Positions 11,676 to 23,119 are shown, counted from the first letter of the stretch. The stretch is 34,114 bases of DNA from Elysia marginata (GCA_019649035.1 BMAT01002019.1:304966-339079); one strand, 5' to 3'. The notes: generated by a model not told the origin, from the sequence alone. Program-made: numbers and translations.

Positions 11676-12479
11676 CTGAAATGCCATAAATGTACATGAC
11701 TACTCACCGGACCTACATGTAATAATAATTGTTGTACTGTTTTGCGCTGCGTCAGCCTTACACTAGAATCGTGAGCAATTTCACAGCACTGTCTGTTGAA
11801 CCTAACATGAGTTTTTCAAAGATTATAGTGCTTTTTGTGTTAAGATGTCAATACTGGGCTATTTCCAACACCGCTTGTACACTGCTTTTGCGTTATGGCG
11901 CTTGGTGTTCATTTGTTTGTAGGCCTATGGCTTGGGCTAGATCTAGAATTATTGTCATCAATTATCTCTCCGCAACTTTATTTTCAACCCGTAAAATGAA
12001 AAGTATTAGTTTTAAGAACTTAAATTAGTACAACGGATACTAGCATACAAATTCTGTCTTATTCTTCCTTATTCTTGTTATTTCCACTACTATTGTTCCC
12101 ACCAATACAAGGCGCCGTTGTATAAGACCAGAAGCAACGTATGATATGCATGGCCATTTTTATGCTAGGAAAATAGTTTTGTTGTCTTTCACAGCTCTAG
12201 CCTAGAGGATGGGTGTATGCAGTCTCGAGGACTACTAATTTTCTCACTTTGTAAAAATCGACTTTTTACTTTGCTCAAACAACATTATAAAAACACGCGT
12301 AGGCTGTCTTTAAAGTCGATACCAAGTTGTTACCGTTGGAAACGAGTTTTTAATAAGCTCTTGTGGAGGTGGGGTATCGGAAAACACACATATTTTTTAC
12401 TGAAGCATGAAGAAAATTAAAACACTTTTTAGTAAATAAACAGACGAGGAAATAGATCGTGAAATATTGCTTAATTCTG

Positions 12480-12680
12480 CGTTTCGTTTTTATCTGTCTC
12501 TTTCTATCTGTCCATACTTTTGTCTCAGCCTTGCTCTCTCTCTGTCTCTCTGTCTGTCTCTCTATCTCTCTCTTATCCCCCTTCTCTCCCCCACTTGCTC
12601 TCTCTCCCTCCCTCCCTCTCTCTCACTTGCTCTCTCTCGCTTCCTCCCTCCTCTCTCTCACTTTCTCTCTCCCTCCCTCC

Positions 12681-12725
<45 letters not shown>

Positions 12726-12740
12726 GTGTCTCTCAACTCT
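12480..12740. repeat. Pyrimidine-rich tract with (CT)n core
   Basis: About 260 bases of C and T with tetranucleotide-like TGTC and CCCT variants. The purest CT stretch is 12684-12722. Leu/Ser-only frames through it are artefacts of the repeat. Confidence 0.95.
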
Positions 12741-13124
12741 ATCTCTGTCCTGAGATCATTCTGTCGTCACCAAATAATGCTAAAGCATTACGCGTTTTAT
12801 ATTTTGAATAAATTTTGGCAACTTTGTTTTGGTCTTCGTGATTTAAAGGGTTTTTGTGGTTACCTGGAATATTGTTTGCCCGACAGAAGAAAAAGAGAGG
12901 AATAATTTGAAATCCAAAGAGTACATAGACTCACAACGTTGTTTATCTTTGATGGTTGACTACAACGCCGATGTTTTATTAAGTCAAAGTACCACTCAGT
13001 CATTTATCTTTGTTCTAACTATACTCTAAAAATTCTGTTTAATATCTTCGGATCAATATTAGTTTGAGCTTTCGCTACCCACCATATAAAGAACAATGGT
13101 GAAACCAAGGTAGTTGACATTTTT

Positions 13125-13141
13125 ATGTGTGTGTGTGTGTT
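13125..13141. repeat. Short (TG)n
   Basis: About eight TG units within the UGCG intron. Confidence 0.85.
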
Positions 13142-13692
13142 TGAGGTTTAGATTTACTGTGCTACTGCCGTCATAATCATAATCTCATTACACAATTTTT
13201 AACCATTGTTTATAGTTGGTTACTAGGTACATGAACCTCACAGTACTGCAAACTTTAAGTTTTGATATTTTCTTAAGTTTAAGTTTAGTCAACTTAAAAA
13301 TTGGCATGATCATTATTACTTACAAAGATTTTATACTAAAAATCACTTTACGTACAACAAGATTTAAGTCTTAACCTTACAAAGCTGGATAATCATAATG
13401 TTAATTGTCTCCGCAAATGGTTGCAAATATTTTTTTAAAAATACTTTGTTACCAAATACATTTTATTTAGCTTAGGATAAGGTCCAAGGATGCTTATATT
13501 TTGTTGTCAAATTTCAATACAATCAAAGCAAGGACTATTTGCCCTCTTACGTGAAAGGGTACGATTTAGCGATTCAGTTAGAAACCATACCATTGTGCAT
13601 CAGATTATAATTATGCAAAAAAGCACCCATGTATATGCTTCTAAGAGTCTTTCAAAGACTTACGTGATTTGTTTTTCGTTCTATTTTTCCAG

Positions 13693-13977
13693 AACGGTCC
13701 CCTGCCCTTCTCAAAGTTTGAATTTCTGGCAGCCTGGCTTTTTCGCGAGACTATGGCGCCCTACATTATACTGAAAGGTCACATGACGCATCACGTGGTT
13801 TGGCGGGACCGGAAGTACCGTGTCAAGTGGGGCGGAGAAGTGGAACGCATACCGTTACCTGGTGATGATGTTCAAGAGAAAAAAGAAGAATGCAAGAAAG
13901 CTAGCAGTAGCGTGACTGTACAACGGAGCGGCAAGAAGATGATGGAGGTTTTAAACAGTGTCGCTGTGACGAGCTGA
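13693..13977 (+). CDS. UGCG: Ceramide glucosyltransferase, terminal coding exon
   Basis: The acceptor is TTTTTCCAG and the exon enters in phase 0, matching the end of the previous exon. It encodes 94 residues and a TGA stop. NGPLPFSKFEFLAAWLFRET aligns with human [20 protein letters not shown]. A hydrophobic segment and WRDRKYRVKWGGEVE, matching human WRTGRYRLRCGGTAE, follow. Human UGCG ends about six residues later. This protein runs on for about 38 residues in a charged, hydrophilic tail (GDDVQEKKEECKKASSS and onward to NSVAVTS). The tail has no domain I recognise and, after the last membrane segment, probably lies in the cytosol. No frameshift or early stop is seen, so the gene looks intact as far as the window shows. 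Confidence 0.95.
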   Translation, partial: NGPLPFSKFEFLAAWLFRETMAPYIILKGHMTHHVVWRDRKYRVKWGGEVERIPLPGDDVQEKKEECKKASSSVTVQRSGKKMMEVLNSVAVTS

Positions 13978-14010
13978 AACCCTCCACGTTGAAATAGGAC
14001 ATTTTTTTCA

Positions 14011-14016
14011 ATTAAA
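14011..14016 (+). promoter_or_regulatory. UGCG: Possible poly(A) signal of UGCG
   Basis: ATTAAA, the common variant of AATAAA, 34 bases after the stop, with T/G-rich sequence 30-50 bases further on. Such hexamers are frequent in AT-rich DNA, so the assignment is weak. Confidence 0.35.
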
Positions 14017-16015
14017 CTTTATCTGTGATCATGGAAAATAATGTGCATTGCATCTTGCTCCCGCTCTCCTGAGAAAATCACTTGACCAAACCAAAGTCAT
14101 AACACGCAATACTACGTGACATTCTATCTAAAAGTATTGCTGGCTGCAATGGATGCACGGAAGAAAAGAAGTATGCGCCTGAATATGCGTAGAAAGTATG
14201 AAAAAAATAGATAATAATTAAAATGACGTTTAGGATTTAGAACGACCTTTGGGTTGCATATGTCAAGAATTCAAGAACTTGGCTGACCCATCATCACACA
14301 GTTGTTCCTACTTACTTATTGTGGCAATACTGGTTTGCAAAGTACCCGCTGGCTGCTAACCTACTGTTTCCAACAGATCTGATTAGAATTTGAGGCTTTC
14401 ACTGCCTGGGACATACTCTGCAGACTGGGTACTTCTATCGTGGAAGACCTCGTGCTTTTTTAAATTTTTTTTACTTGCTCTGTTCCACTGTGACCTGACT
14501 CACCAAAAACTGTTCAACCATCAACAGGTGCTAACTGCAACTTGCATCTTGTCTTTCACCAAATGCCATAATTAATACTTAATACTGGTGTTCCAAGCTT
14601 ATAGTTATTGCCATTGCAGGAAAAAGAAAAAAAACTTCAAATGCACTGCCCATTCTACTCATTTCCTGCGATGGTAAAAACGACTGGAGGGTAATAGTAA
14701 CTGACGCTTTCATCTAAGTATTATTTTTTCTAACTTTTATTACCTAGATTTTCGTATTTCGAAGTTTTGTACACGAATGTATATTTAAGCATGTTATTTA
14801 CGTACTTTTTGCCTATGCTTATGGACTTTTTTTATTCTAAATAGAAAAAGGTACTTGAGATTACAGTTACTAGTTTTAATTTCTTTTTTAAACTTTTTGC
14901 GTTGATGTTATAGCTTCATGCTTGTGGTGACTGATTTTTTTTTACATAATGACGTATGATTTCGGTTCCCAAGATATTTAGCAATTTAGCAAGATCAAAT
15001 CATTGATTTCAATCATCGGAGTACACCTACCAAAGTATTACATTTTTTCCAAGTTGCATCGACTATGCTACAGAACAATACAATGCAATCTGACTTTAAC
15101 CAACCGCTTAATGAAGAAAAATATCATGTATTCATCGTTTAGACAATTCATCTGGTGTATACATTCCGCGTTGTATGCATGTTTGTGTATACTTTTACAT
15201 AATTATTTGACTATCTATCAACCGACAAGTCCCGTACCGGTATCATTCACAGTAGCAGGACTGTTTATTTTTCTATGTTAAACATACCAGCAGCCACACA
15301 TTACACAGGTGCTTGTGGCTGCGTACAAAAGTATGAATGCAAAGCGTTATCATAGCCCACAGCCCCACTGTATAACTGGAGCTGGAATGGAGGTAGTTTT
15401 AAAACTGCAATGATCGCCTGCCGTACAAACTGCAGGAATAACAAGAAAAGCAACAAAGCTAAAAGATTAATAACAATTTCAACAGTGTGAGTAGAAACAA
15501 AGACTACAACAGTTAAACAGTACAAAAATGTATTTAACTTGGGTGATAAGGCAAGAGAAAGTTGTTGTTTTATTATGTGCCTCGGAAACTGCCCATTAAC
15601 TAAGAGTGTGTCGGAGATAATGAGAGAGAAAGACGCGCAGAAAAAGCCCCGAAATCGTTTCTGGTTTGTACTTTTGGGCACAATATTATAGTGTTTTGTG
15701 AGTGTGTATTGAATCTTAAAATGTAGGTTAACCACAGGCTTATCTAAAAGAATTCCTTATCTCTTTCGTAATCTGCAACTTCCGTGGCTATTTTCTTTAG
15801 AAGAATGATTCAATCCTGCTTGGTTCGTACACATTGAAAACTTTATTAATTTTAAACTGTTTGTAAATTAAATTAATTATAAACATTTCCTTATATTAAA
15901 ATAAATAATCTTGTTGTTTTTGTTTAGCATTATTTATTTGGTATATTTTTACAAAGAAGAAAGACTAAATGGGAAAGAAAAAGAAGAGGATGACTATGAA
16001 CCAAGAGAAAGAAAG

Positions 16016-16071
16016 ATAGGTAGGTAGGTAGGTAGATAGGTAGGTAAGTGTATCTTATCTTATCTTATCTT
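16016..16071. repeat. (TAGG)n followed by CTTAT-type repeats
   Basis: Eight imperfect TAGG/TAGA units, then about four TATCT/CTTAT pentamers. Confidence 0.9.
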
Positions 16072-17308
16072 GATTGGTTATTTGGTTCGCGTGCATATTT
16101 GTGGATGGGTGAAACCGATAGATATATTGATAGAGTGAAGAGAAAATTAGAGTGACAGTCAAAAATATAAGATGGAGAGTACAGACTTTAATAATTATGT
16201 TTTTATAAATAGTACTTAATTTTAACGATATTTGAATACTTACTACTCATAGATGTACCCATTGGATTACTTTTAGAGTTTAAATGTTGTTTTTTTTCTT
16301 TTTACTGTAGATTGGGTTTATTTTGATTGAAGACAAGACTTATAATTTGAAAAAAAGAATAGCTCTTTTCTTCGGTGACGGGTTAAAGGTTGGAAAAAGA
16401 GAGTAGAAAGTAAAAGTTTTAGAAAATCAAAGAGGTTATATTTTGTTTGAAAAAATTCAACTTTATGTCAGTTATAAAAACTTTGTTTTGTTTGTTTTTG
16501 GCTACTCAGTCATGCAACAGAAGCAGTATTTAACAAGAAATGTTTTTGTTACCACAAGAACACATCCTTTGTAAATAAGAAAAGATATTGTGCAGTATGA
16601 ATAATACCATTTTGGCATCTTTACTTGAGACCGAATTCCTTTAACCTGAATGTACATAGTATTCATCACCATCATTCATTAGTGCTTTATAAAAATTGTA
16701 TTTGATTTGATGCATATAACTTGTACATGGATTTTGAGCATCTGCCGACTAGAGTTCGAACCTTAACTTGCTCTGGTTGCTCAATGACTGGGTCCACTAC
16801 CATTACAAATGCTGCAGAAATACTGAATTATATGTACATGTAGGCCTCTTTTCCTTGCATTTCACAAAATGCTAATTGGAAGCTCTTTTTCTTGGTGGTC
16901 AAGCCCTGTGCTGTGCCATTCCTGGCAATGATACATTTTGCCGTATTTCATTTTAGCAAATCTCATTTCCTGTCGTCTTTGCATCTTCTTTTGTGGACCA
17001 TTAAGAAGATATATTACGTAAACACTAATTATGACGTTTCTCAGCCGTCCATTCTGAGTAAACCGAATTGATTCCGCTCCCCCAATCACCGCACATCCAA
17101 CAAAAGACGTTGACTCTTGTCTTAGTGTCTTTTTGTTTCCCGCTTCTGACTGAGCAAAATTTAAATGTTTGGTCTAATTCCGACATCCGTTGGAAAATGG
17201 CCAAGCTGAAGCATTGTGCAACCTTAGAGACAGCCACAGAGCTGCTCAAGGTGATATGACGTCAGAAGCAATGTTATCCTTATCCTTTGGCAGCATTGGT
17301 GGTGTATA

Positions 17309-17349
17309 CGTGTGTGTGTGTGTGTGTGTGTCTGTTTGAGGGGGGGGGG
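17309..17349. repeat. (GT)n followed by G10
   Basis: About eleven GT units, a short spacer TCTGTTTGA, then a run of ten G. Confidence 0.95.
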
Positions 17350-18986
17350 TTCCTCAAACTAAATCAAGTATCCTTTATTTTTCTAATTTTGGTTGTTGTT
17401 TTATTGTTGTCATTTTCACTTTGCTTTATCTTGTCCTTAGAAGAAGCTTTAACGTTTTAAAAGGCAGTTTTCAGAAATGCTAGTTCGGTCATTGCTTTTT
17501 TCTACATCCGTATTGATTTTGTAATTATGCTGCTTTTTATTTATTGTTCTGTTTTTGTTTGTTTTGTCTTTTTGTTATTTTTTAACCTACTTAAGTTCAA
17601 AATTTTTACAACAGCTGACATTACTTAGATATTTTTGTAGTTATTTAAGTATTTCATTTTTGACCGATCTGCTTAGCACTTAGAACGAGAAGTTCTCATT
17701 ACCAGACCTTCCAGCCCAAAAGGAAACAAACTTGTGCACAATTTGGTATGAGTTTAACTCAGGCAACATTTTAAACAAAAATGTTTTGGAGATTGCTTAT
17801 GTCCTCAATTATATAAAAGTTGGAAGAGATGGACCACAATGATACTTTTGGCCAAATTTGTTAATATTGTAAATATTATTTTGGTCTGGATGGCCTGGAC
17901 GTGAAGGCGCCTCTTTACTGTTCTCTTTACTTTGTTTATAAATCCAACGAACTGTTGTGTCAGTTTGCTGTACTTGTCTCCTTTGAGCGTGTTGCCTGTG
18001 TAAATTTTACTTAACAATAAAACGCGACTTTCTATATTTACAGTATTTTTCCCTTTGTGCAATGTACGCTATCTAGTCGGCAGGATTATGATACATAGTA
18101 TTGCTATTATGTTGATGTCGCCTGCATATTATACAAGTGATGTGTCCCAATGTTAAAACTGAATGTCTAGTGTTAATGTATGTTAATGTTATCAAAATTT
18201 ATGTATATGTTAATTTATTTTTTGCTCTTAGAATATCCACACGACTGTTGAAACACCTAACTGCAAAGTTTTTAAACAAACTGAAAACTCAATTATTTGG
18301 TTTCAATTTCTGCCAGCAGAAGCTGTAGTTGAGTATAATTTCGTAAAGTAAAATCAACATTCGGTTGATAAACGAGGATGGGTGTCTCGAATATTATAGG
18401 TACATGAGATACAATAATTATGTACTGCGCACAATCAATGAATCATGCATCAAAAGCGGGTAGATTTTTTTCTTAACACAGATTACTATTTCATCCAATT
18501 AGGCTCTTTATGTGGAAAATCTTAATAACTAAAATGTTTGAAATCTCACTTTACATGTTTGAATATTAAGAGAAAATTTTTTACGAGAATTTTTGTTTTA
18601 ATTTAAGTGATATGCATACCGGCAATTGATTTTTAAGAACTTTGTGTACCTTCGTTGCCCTAAAAATGTTTTGTTCAATGTACAAATGGCATTCAATAAG
18701 AGAACTTTGTTGAAAATTTTTAAAACAGATCGAGAAGTTTTCATGAAATAAACAAATATGCACTGAAACTTAAGCACTTTAGTTCTCTTTTGCCTTGCCT
18801 TGTTTGTAAGTATTTAATGTAAAATTCTTACTTTTTCTGTTTCACGGTGTTTATTTTATATATCGCGCGCTATGCCTGCGTGTCTAAAGCTGATTTCCAT
18901 TCGTTTGCTACACAGAACGCCAAGAACTTCGTATTTTAACATCGATTTTCATTTATTAAATGATTTCCTTCCCTCTTTTTCTGTCT

Positions 18987-19304
18987 CCCCGTTTGTCTAT
19001 ACCGGCTCTGTGGCGTAGCGATAAGACACTCGTTCAGAGATCGGGAGGTGCGTGGTTCGATCCCCGGCCGAGTCAAATCAAGGACTTAAAATATATTAGC
19101 AGCTGGTCCACCTAGTGTCTGGCCTTATGGATGTAGTGCTAAGTCTGGTCAGCCCGGTGTCAGAATATTAGTTGACTGGTACGCAAGCGCCCCTTACATC
19201 ACCTTGTGGCAGCACGCTTTCAATTGTCTCCAGCGCTGTCTCTGATATAACCTCGAAGTTGACTAGGACGTTAAAATTAAAAAAAACTAACCAACCCCGT
19301 TTGT
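18987..19304. repeat. SINE target-site duplication pair
   Basis: CCCCGTTTGT occurs at each end (18987-18996, 19295-19304) and directly abuts the SINE. Confidence 0.85.
18997..19294 (+). mobile_element. tRNA-derived SINE with target-site duplications
   Basis: The head looks like a tRNA. An A box, TGGCGTAGCGAT, lies at 19011-19022 and a B box, GGTTCGATCCC, at 19054-19064, a normal internal pol III promoter spacing. A tRNA-unrelated body of about 190 bases follows, ending in an A-rich tail with TTAAAATTAA. The element is flanked by a perfect ten-base repeat CCCCGTTTGT (18987-18996 and 19295-19304), which extends three more bases with one mismatch. This is what L1- or RTE-type target-primed insertion leaves. 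The well-kept duplication suggests a fairly recent insertion. I cannot name the family, and no long tRNA pairing beyond the B-box arm should be assumed. Confidence 0.88.
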
Positions 19305-19325
19305 TTACATGTATTTTTGCTTCTT

Positions 19326-19349
19326 TCTATCTATCTATCCCACTATCTT

Positions 19350-19410
<61 letters not shown>

Positions 19411-19424
19411 TTGTCTGTCTGTCT
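19326..19424. repeat. (TATC)n then (TGTC)n microsatellite
   Basis: About 20 TATC units, slightly interrupted near 19340, then a few TGTC units. It starts about 20 bases after the SINE duplication. Confidence 0.95.
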
Positions 19425-21395
19425 GTTTATATTTATCTACATTTAAAACTGCATAAGTAATTGTAATGAAAGTGCTCAACTTTTTTATAAAAAGGGGCTA
19501 TTGTCTAGCACTGTAAAGTTACTTACATTTTTAGCTTGCTACACGTGTGTTTCACGTGCCTCTTGTCGGGGCACAATCTTCATGCAATTGATTTCATTTC
19601 GTTTCGGTCTTATTACGGTTGTATTGTTCGTGTAGGTCATTTCTCCGGTGAGGGCAGTGTGAAGAAAAAAATCTCTTTTCTATTCCTGAGGCTGGGTTTC
19701 TTTGAAACAGGGATGCAAGTTTCCGAATTATGATCCAAATGTTAAAGAAACCATCTTAAATTAAGAGTTTTGAAAATCAAACTTTTCTTATTAGTTGTAC
19801 AGCTGTTTAGGCACTAGTACAGAGTTCTATCTCTTTCTTTGAAAGTATCCATCAAAAGTTCCATTATAAGGGCATCTACACAGAAAATCTACAAAATTTT
19901 CCTGCTTTTTTAGCATGAGCCACTTGCATCCCTGTTTGAAAGTATTGCGTACTTTTCTCCGAAGCAGAGGTTGCACCGTTTGGTCTTTGTAGAGTATGGT
20001 GGTGCTTTTTTCAGTATGTTCCATGATATAGTGTATTTTATGTCTGCATTCTTTAAATTTCAAACGTGCTCGCTTAGAGTTGCAGCGGATTGTTTATGTT
20101 TCAGACGGTAGCTGGATTTGTGCTGGTTATACCTACTTTTCAACTGGTTCTCCTTTATCCGTATGTATGTGTTTGTTTCTTCGTTGTTTTCTTGTGTGAC
20201 CGTCGCTTGATAAACTATACCCGCTTAGCGGCTGCTGCCTCTGAGTAGACATGTGGTTTTGTTTCTTAAGTTGCAGGTTGATCCAGGTTGGCCATACTTA
20301 TGATCTACGATTTAAGGTACGAATTCATCATTACCCCATGTGTTTATTATTTTATGTTATAAGACTTCGAGATAATATCACACAGCTTGTGGTACGCGTA
20401 TAAGGGGTGATGTTTAGGCCTTAAACGCTCTTATCCTTGTGGGAGTAAAATTCATGTCATACGCATTAAAATATCTTTTAGTTTCCTTTTGATCCCTAGA
20501 TTTAAGCTTACCTTTGAATACCTGGTAGTGTACCATAATCTGAGTGACTTTGCATTGAATTTGACTTTCGATAAGAATGCTATAAATCATATTCTAACAA
20601 TTTGTAATTTCCCTAATAAGTCTAAGTATCAATAACTTGTTTCAAAAGAAAGTTCTCAAAAACAATAACACTACCATAAAATTATTGCAGCCGTTTTAAT
20701 TTGTCGAAATTTTGGGTTGAGACAAAAATTCACACTGAAAGACAAAACTTAAGATTGGGTTGAAAGCAACAGAATTTATATGTATTTTGTTATTTGGGAA
20801 AGAATAGAAGACTATTGTAGTCCTATAACTCAAGCAATGAAGAAAAAATCGATGCAAAATCTCCCCATCGCACACAGACAGCATTTTGAATTTTTCACAA
20901 TTTTGCGAGTCAAGGGAGACAGTCAAAATAATTACTTTTACGTTGAACTACTACAGTAATTGTAGAGTCCTCTCCCTTTATATACAAAATCTAACTTTTT
21001 ATGCAGTTTGACCCCTGTTTAAGGTACTTAGCGTTTTTTCTTTAAACAAAAAAAAAAATAATTTTAATATTTAGACTTGGGATTCCAACCTGTTACAACC
21101 AAAATAATCTAAACGTCTGGACTAAAAATTCTGAGAAAATAACACAATGCCTAATAACTCATACTCAGTTTATAACTGTCAATAACACTTAGTTTATACA
21201 TGTATCACCATTTTAATAACAATTTCTAGGCCTCCTAGCCTACAATTCTCTTCTCTGCGACCCATTTTGTACCAGTCCTACCACGCTATTTCAATATGCC
21301 AAACAAGCATTTTAAATACCAGAAATTAATAAAATTGACTCTTTGGGAAAAAATGTTGGCTCCTCGGTCTTGTGTTGATTTCTGATCGCCATTTG
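19425..21395. other. Intergenic stretch with one inverted repeat
   Basis: No supported gene is seen. It contains a 19-base inverted repeat with arms at 19701-19719 and 19923-19941. A 78-codon - strand open frame at 19827-20063 overlaps the right arm and is not recognised. The rest is AT-rich without visible structure. Confidence 0.6.
19701..19941. repeat. Inverted repeat, 19-base arms, 203-base spacer
   Basis: TTTGAAACAGGGATGCAAG at 19701-19719 and its reverse complement at 19923-19941 match with a single mismatch. The flanks are not complementary, so this is a short core and not a long hairpin. Confidence 0.7.
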
Positions 21396-21869
21396 CCGAT
21401 CTAGATCTAGATTATAACTACAAATTATACTTGATATGTTTAAGGAAAGGGGGGCTTAGAATAAGTAGGCCTAGATCTTAATCAGTCATTCTGTGGCTTG
21501 GCCTCCATATAAAAACAAAATGGCATTTCTTTACATAAAATAGACTGGCACCGAATGGCACAAACTACAAATCTAGCCAAGACAAAGACCTGATACCCAG
21601 TGAACTGAGTGAAGTAAAAAGAAGCAACCACGCCGAAGCACAAGCATTCTATATTCTTTATCACCCCTTCTTGTATTTACTCAGACATCTCTTCTTAGAT
21701 CTATAGATCTAGCCTACATCTATGATATCTATTCTAGACTAAACATTCCTCAAAAAAGAGGTGGAACATGGTGACAAAAAACGTTAGATCTCAACAAGAT
21801 GTACGTAGGAGAGAGGAATAAGCAAGGTCAATACATGAGCTTCGCGCTAGAAGAAGAAATCTAGATCTA
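21396..21869. repeat. AGATCT-rich patch, left of mariner
   Basis: AGATCT occurs six times here (21403, 21473, 21697, 21705, 21786, 21863), usually within CTAGATCTAG-like contexts. About one would be expected per 4 kb. It resumes on the other side of the mariner. Confidence 0.75.
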
Positions 21870-22051
21870 CGAGGTCCGTTTCATAAATAAGTTTCCCTAC
21901 TGTATAGAATCAAAACCGCTTAAGTTATTATATACGTGAAATTTGGCACACTGAAGGATCAAACCTTTTGGGAATTCCCATTGAAATTTTGTGGCTCTAT
22001 GTTGAACGGATACAAAATAGCATTTACTTTTCTGAAGTCCGTTGGAGCAAA

Positions 22052-23119
22052 ATGGCCGGCATAATAGAAAGCTCACCGGCACACCGAAAATTTTCAAGAT
22101 ATGACATCCGTGTCATCATAAAATTTTCTGTTATTTTGGGAAAAGATGCATCATGCATTCACAAAGATCTCGTGATTGTTTTAGGAGAAAATGCTCCTTC
22201 TATTCAGACGGTAAGAAAGTGGGTAAAAGCTGTTTCAGATGGATGAGATGACGTGGAAGATAAACTTCGTCCTGGCCGGTCTGTGACAGCATGCGGGGAT
22301 GCAAACATTTCTAAAGTTATCGTTTCATNNNNNNNNNNNNNNNNNNNNNNNNNNNNNNNNNNNNNNNNNNNNNNNNNNNNNNNNNNNNNNNNNNNNNNNN
22401 NNNNGAAAAAGAAGTTTTCAAAATGGGTTCCACATTTGCTGACAGATGAGCACTGAAGGAGTCAAGGGTCAATTTTTCCAGAAACTTTTTTGCGGAGACT
22501 TAAAACTGAGCAAAATGACTTTTTGGGTCGGATAATTACCGGTGATGAGGCTTGGGTGTATTCTTGGAATCCTAAAACAAAGCGCCAGTCAGCCGAATGG
22601 AGAGACTTTGATGAGCCTCGTCCAGAGAAAATTCGACGCAAACAAGGGGCTCTCAAGGTCATGCACATTTTTTGTTTACATGAATGGTGTGATTCTGCGC
22701 TGGCCTGTACCTATAGGCACCACAATAAATGCACAGTAGTACAAGAAGGTGCTGCAAGACAAACTCAGACCTGCCATTCGAAAGAAACAACCCGGGCTGT
22801 TGGAGTCAGGCATCTTGTTTCCCCACGACAATGCGCCAGTCCATACGGCCCGGGCAGTGACAGACGTTTTGGCTGGCTACAAGTGGGAACTGCTGGAGCA
22901 TCCTCGCTATTCACTTGACCTTGCCCCCTGTGATTTTCACCTATTCCCTAAAATAAAGAACATCTTCGCGGCCAGCGATTTGAAACAGAAGAGGACATTA
23001 TTCAGGCTACGAAAGTAGCAAAAAAGAACCTGGACAAATGTTCTTACGTCACTGCATTTAAAGACTGGTTACAACGGATAGAGAAATGCGCCAACAATGG
23101 TGGATGTTACGTTAAATAG
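22052..23119 (+). pseudogene. mariner transposase, inactivated
   Basis: The likely start is ATG 22052 (MAGIIESSP), in frame with a helix-turn-helix region (YDIRVIIKFSVILGKDASCI, then APSIQTVRKWVKAVSDG). Next come VEDKLRPGRS, WVPHLLTDE and the first catalytic block IITGDEAW (about 22535). The second and third are HDNAPVHTA and HPRYSLDLAPCDFHLFP, with 34 residues between the two catalytic Asp (DD34D). It ends CANNGGCYVK and TAG 23119. Breaks seen: TGA at 22244-22246 in place of a usual Arg; TGA at 22454-22456 in a shifted stretch; a frame change at a T-run near 22670; TAG at 22737-22739; a frame change near 22975. The gap at 22329-22404 hides part of the N-terminal domain. The usual family length is about 345 residues, which fits. 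Confidence 0.93.
22329..22404. other. Assembly gap (76 N)
   Basis: A run of N inside the mariner transposase. The frame happens to be kept across it, but the true length is unknown. Confidence 1.

Larger units (their letters stand above)
8880..11715 (-). mobile_element. 5'-truncated APE-type non-LTR retrotransposon (LINE), decayed
   Basis: Read on the - strand the element runs from the middle of the endonuclease domain to a 3' tail region. The order is AP endonuclease C-terminal half, a lysine-rich linker, reverse transcriptase, then a C-terminal region of the FHRKQLRRVLGI / LFGHVLRR type. The 5' end is cut within the endonuclease, so the N-terminal endonuclease and any ORF1 are missing, as is usual for LINE copies. 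It lies antisense to UGCG inside the last intron. The 3' boundary is uncertain: coding ends at 9161 and the next 280 bases hold a tandem repeat. The clade is not certain; the C-terminal region resembles that of RTE-like and related endonuclease-reverse transcriptase elements. Confidence 0.88.
11716..13692 (+). other. UGCG last intron, 3' part
   Basis: AT-rich sequence with a long pyrimidine tract (12480-12740) and a short (TG)n at 13125. It ends in a good polypyrimidine-CCAG acceptor. No coding exon or recognisable transposon is seen. Confidence 0.75.
13978..18986 (+). other. UGCG 3' UTR and downstream flank
   Basis: No transposon or host exon is recognised. The first possible poly(A) signal is ATTAAA at 14011-14016, only 34 bases after the stop. 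Others are AATAAA at 15900-15905, 18016-18021 and 18747-18752, so the length of the UTR cannot be fixed. It contains a (TAGG)n array at 16016, a (GT)n-G10 run at 17309, a 9-base stem hairpin at 15290-15322 and a 144-codon - strand open frame at 15301-15735 with a hydrophobic centre and no recognised features. A somewhat less AT-rich patch at 16850-17260 matches nothing I know. Confidence 0.6.

Noticed and set aside
16753-16763. Isolated B-box-like GAGTTCGAACC
   Set aside because: No A box at the right distance upstream and no tRNA-like fold.
16850-17260. Possible exon pair on the - strand (frames at 16862-17089 and 17025-17249)
   Set aside because: No domain, no convincing splice sites and no phase support; left as a slightly GC-richer patch.
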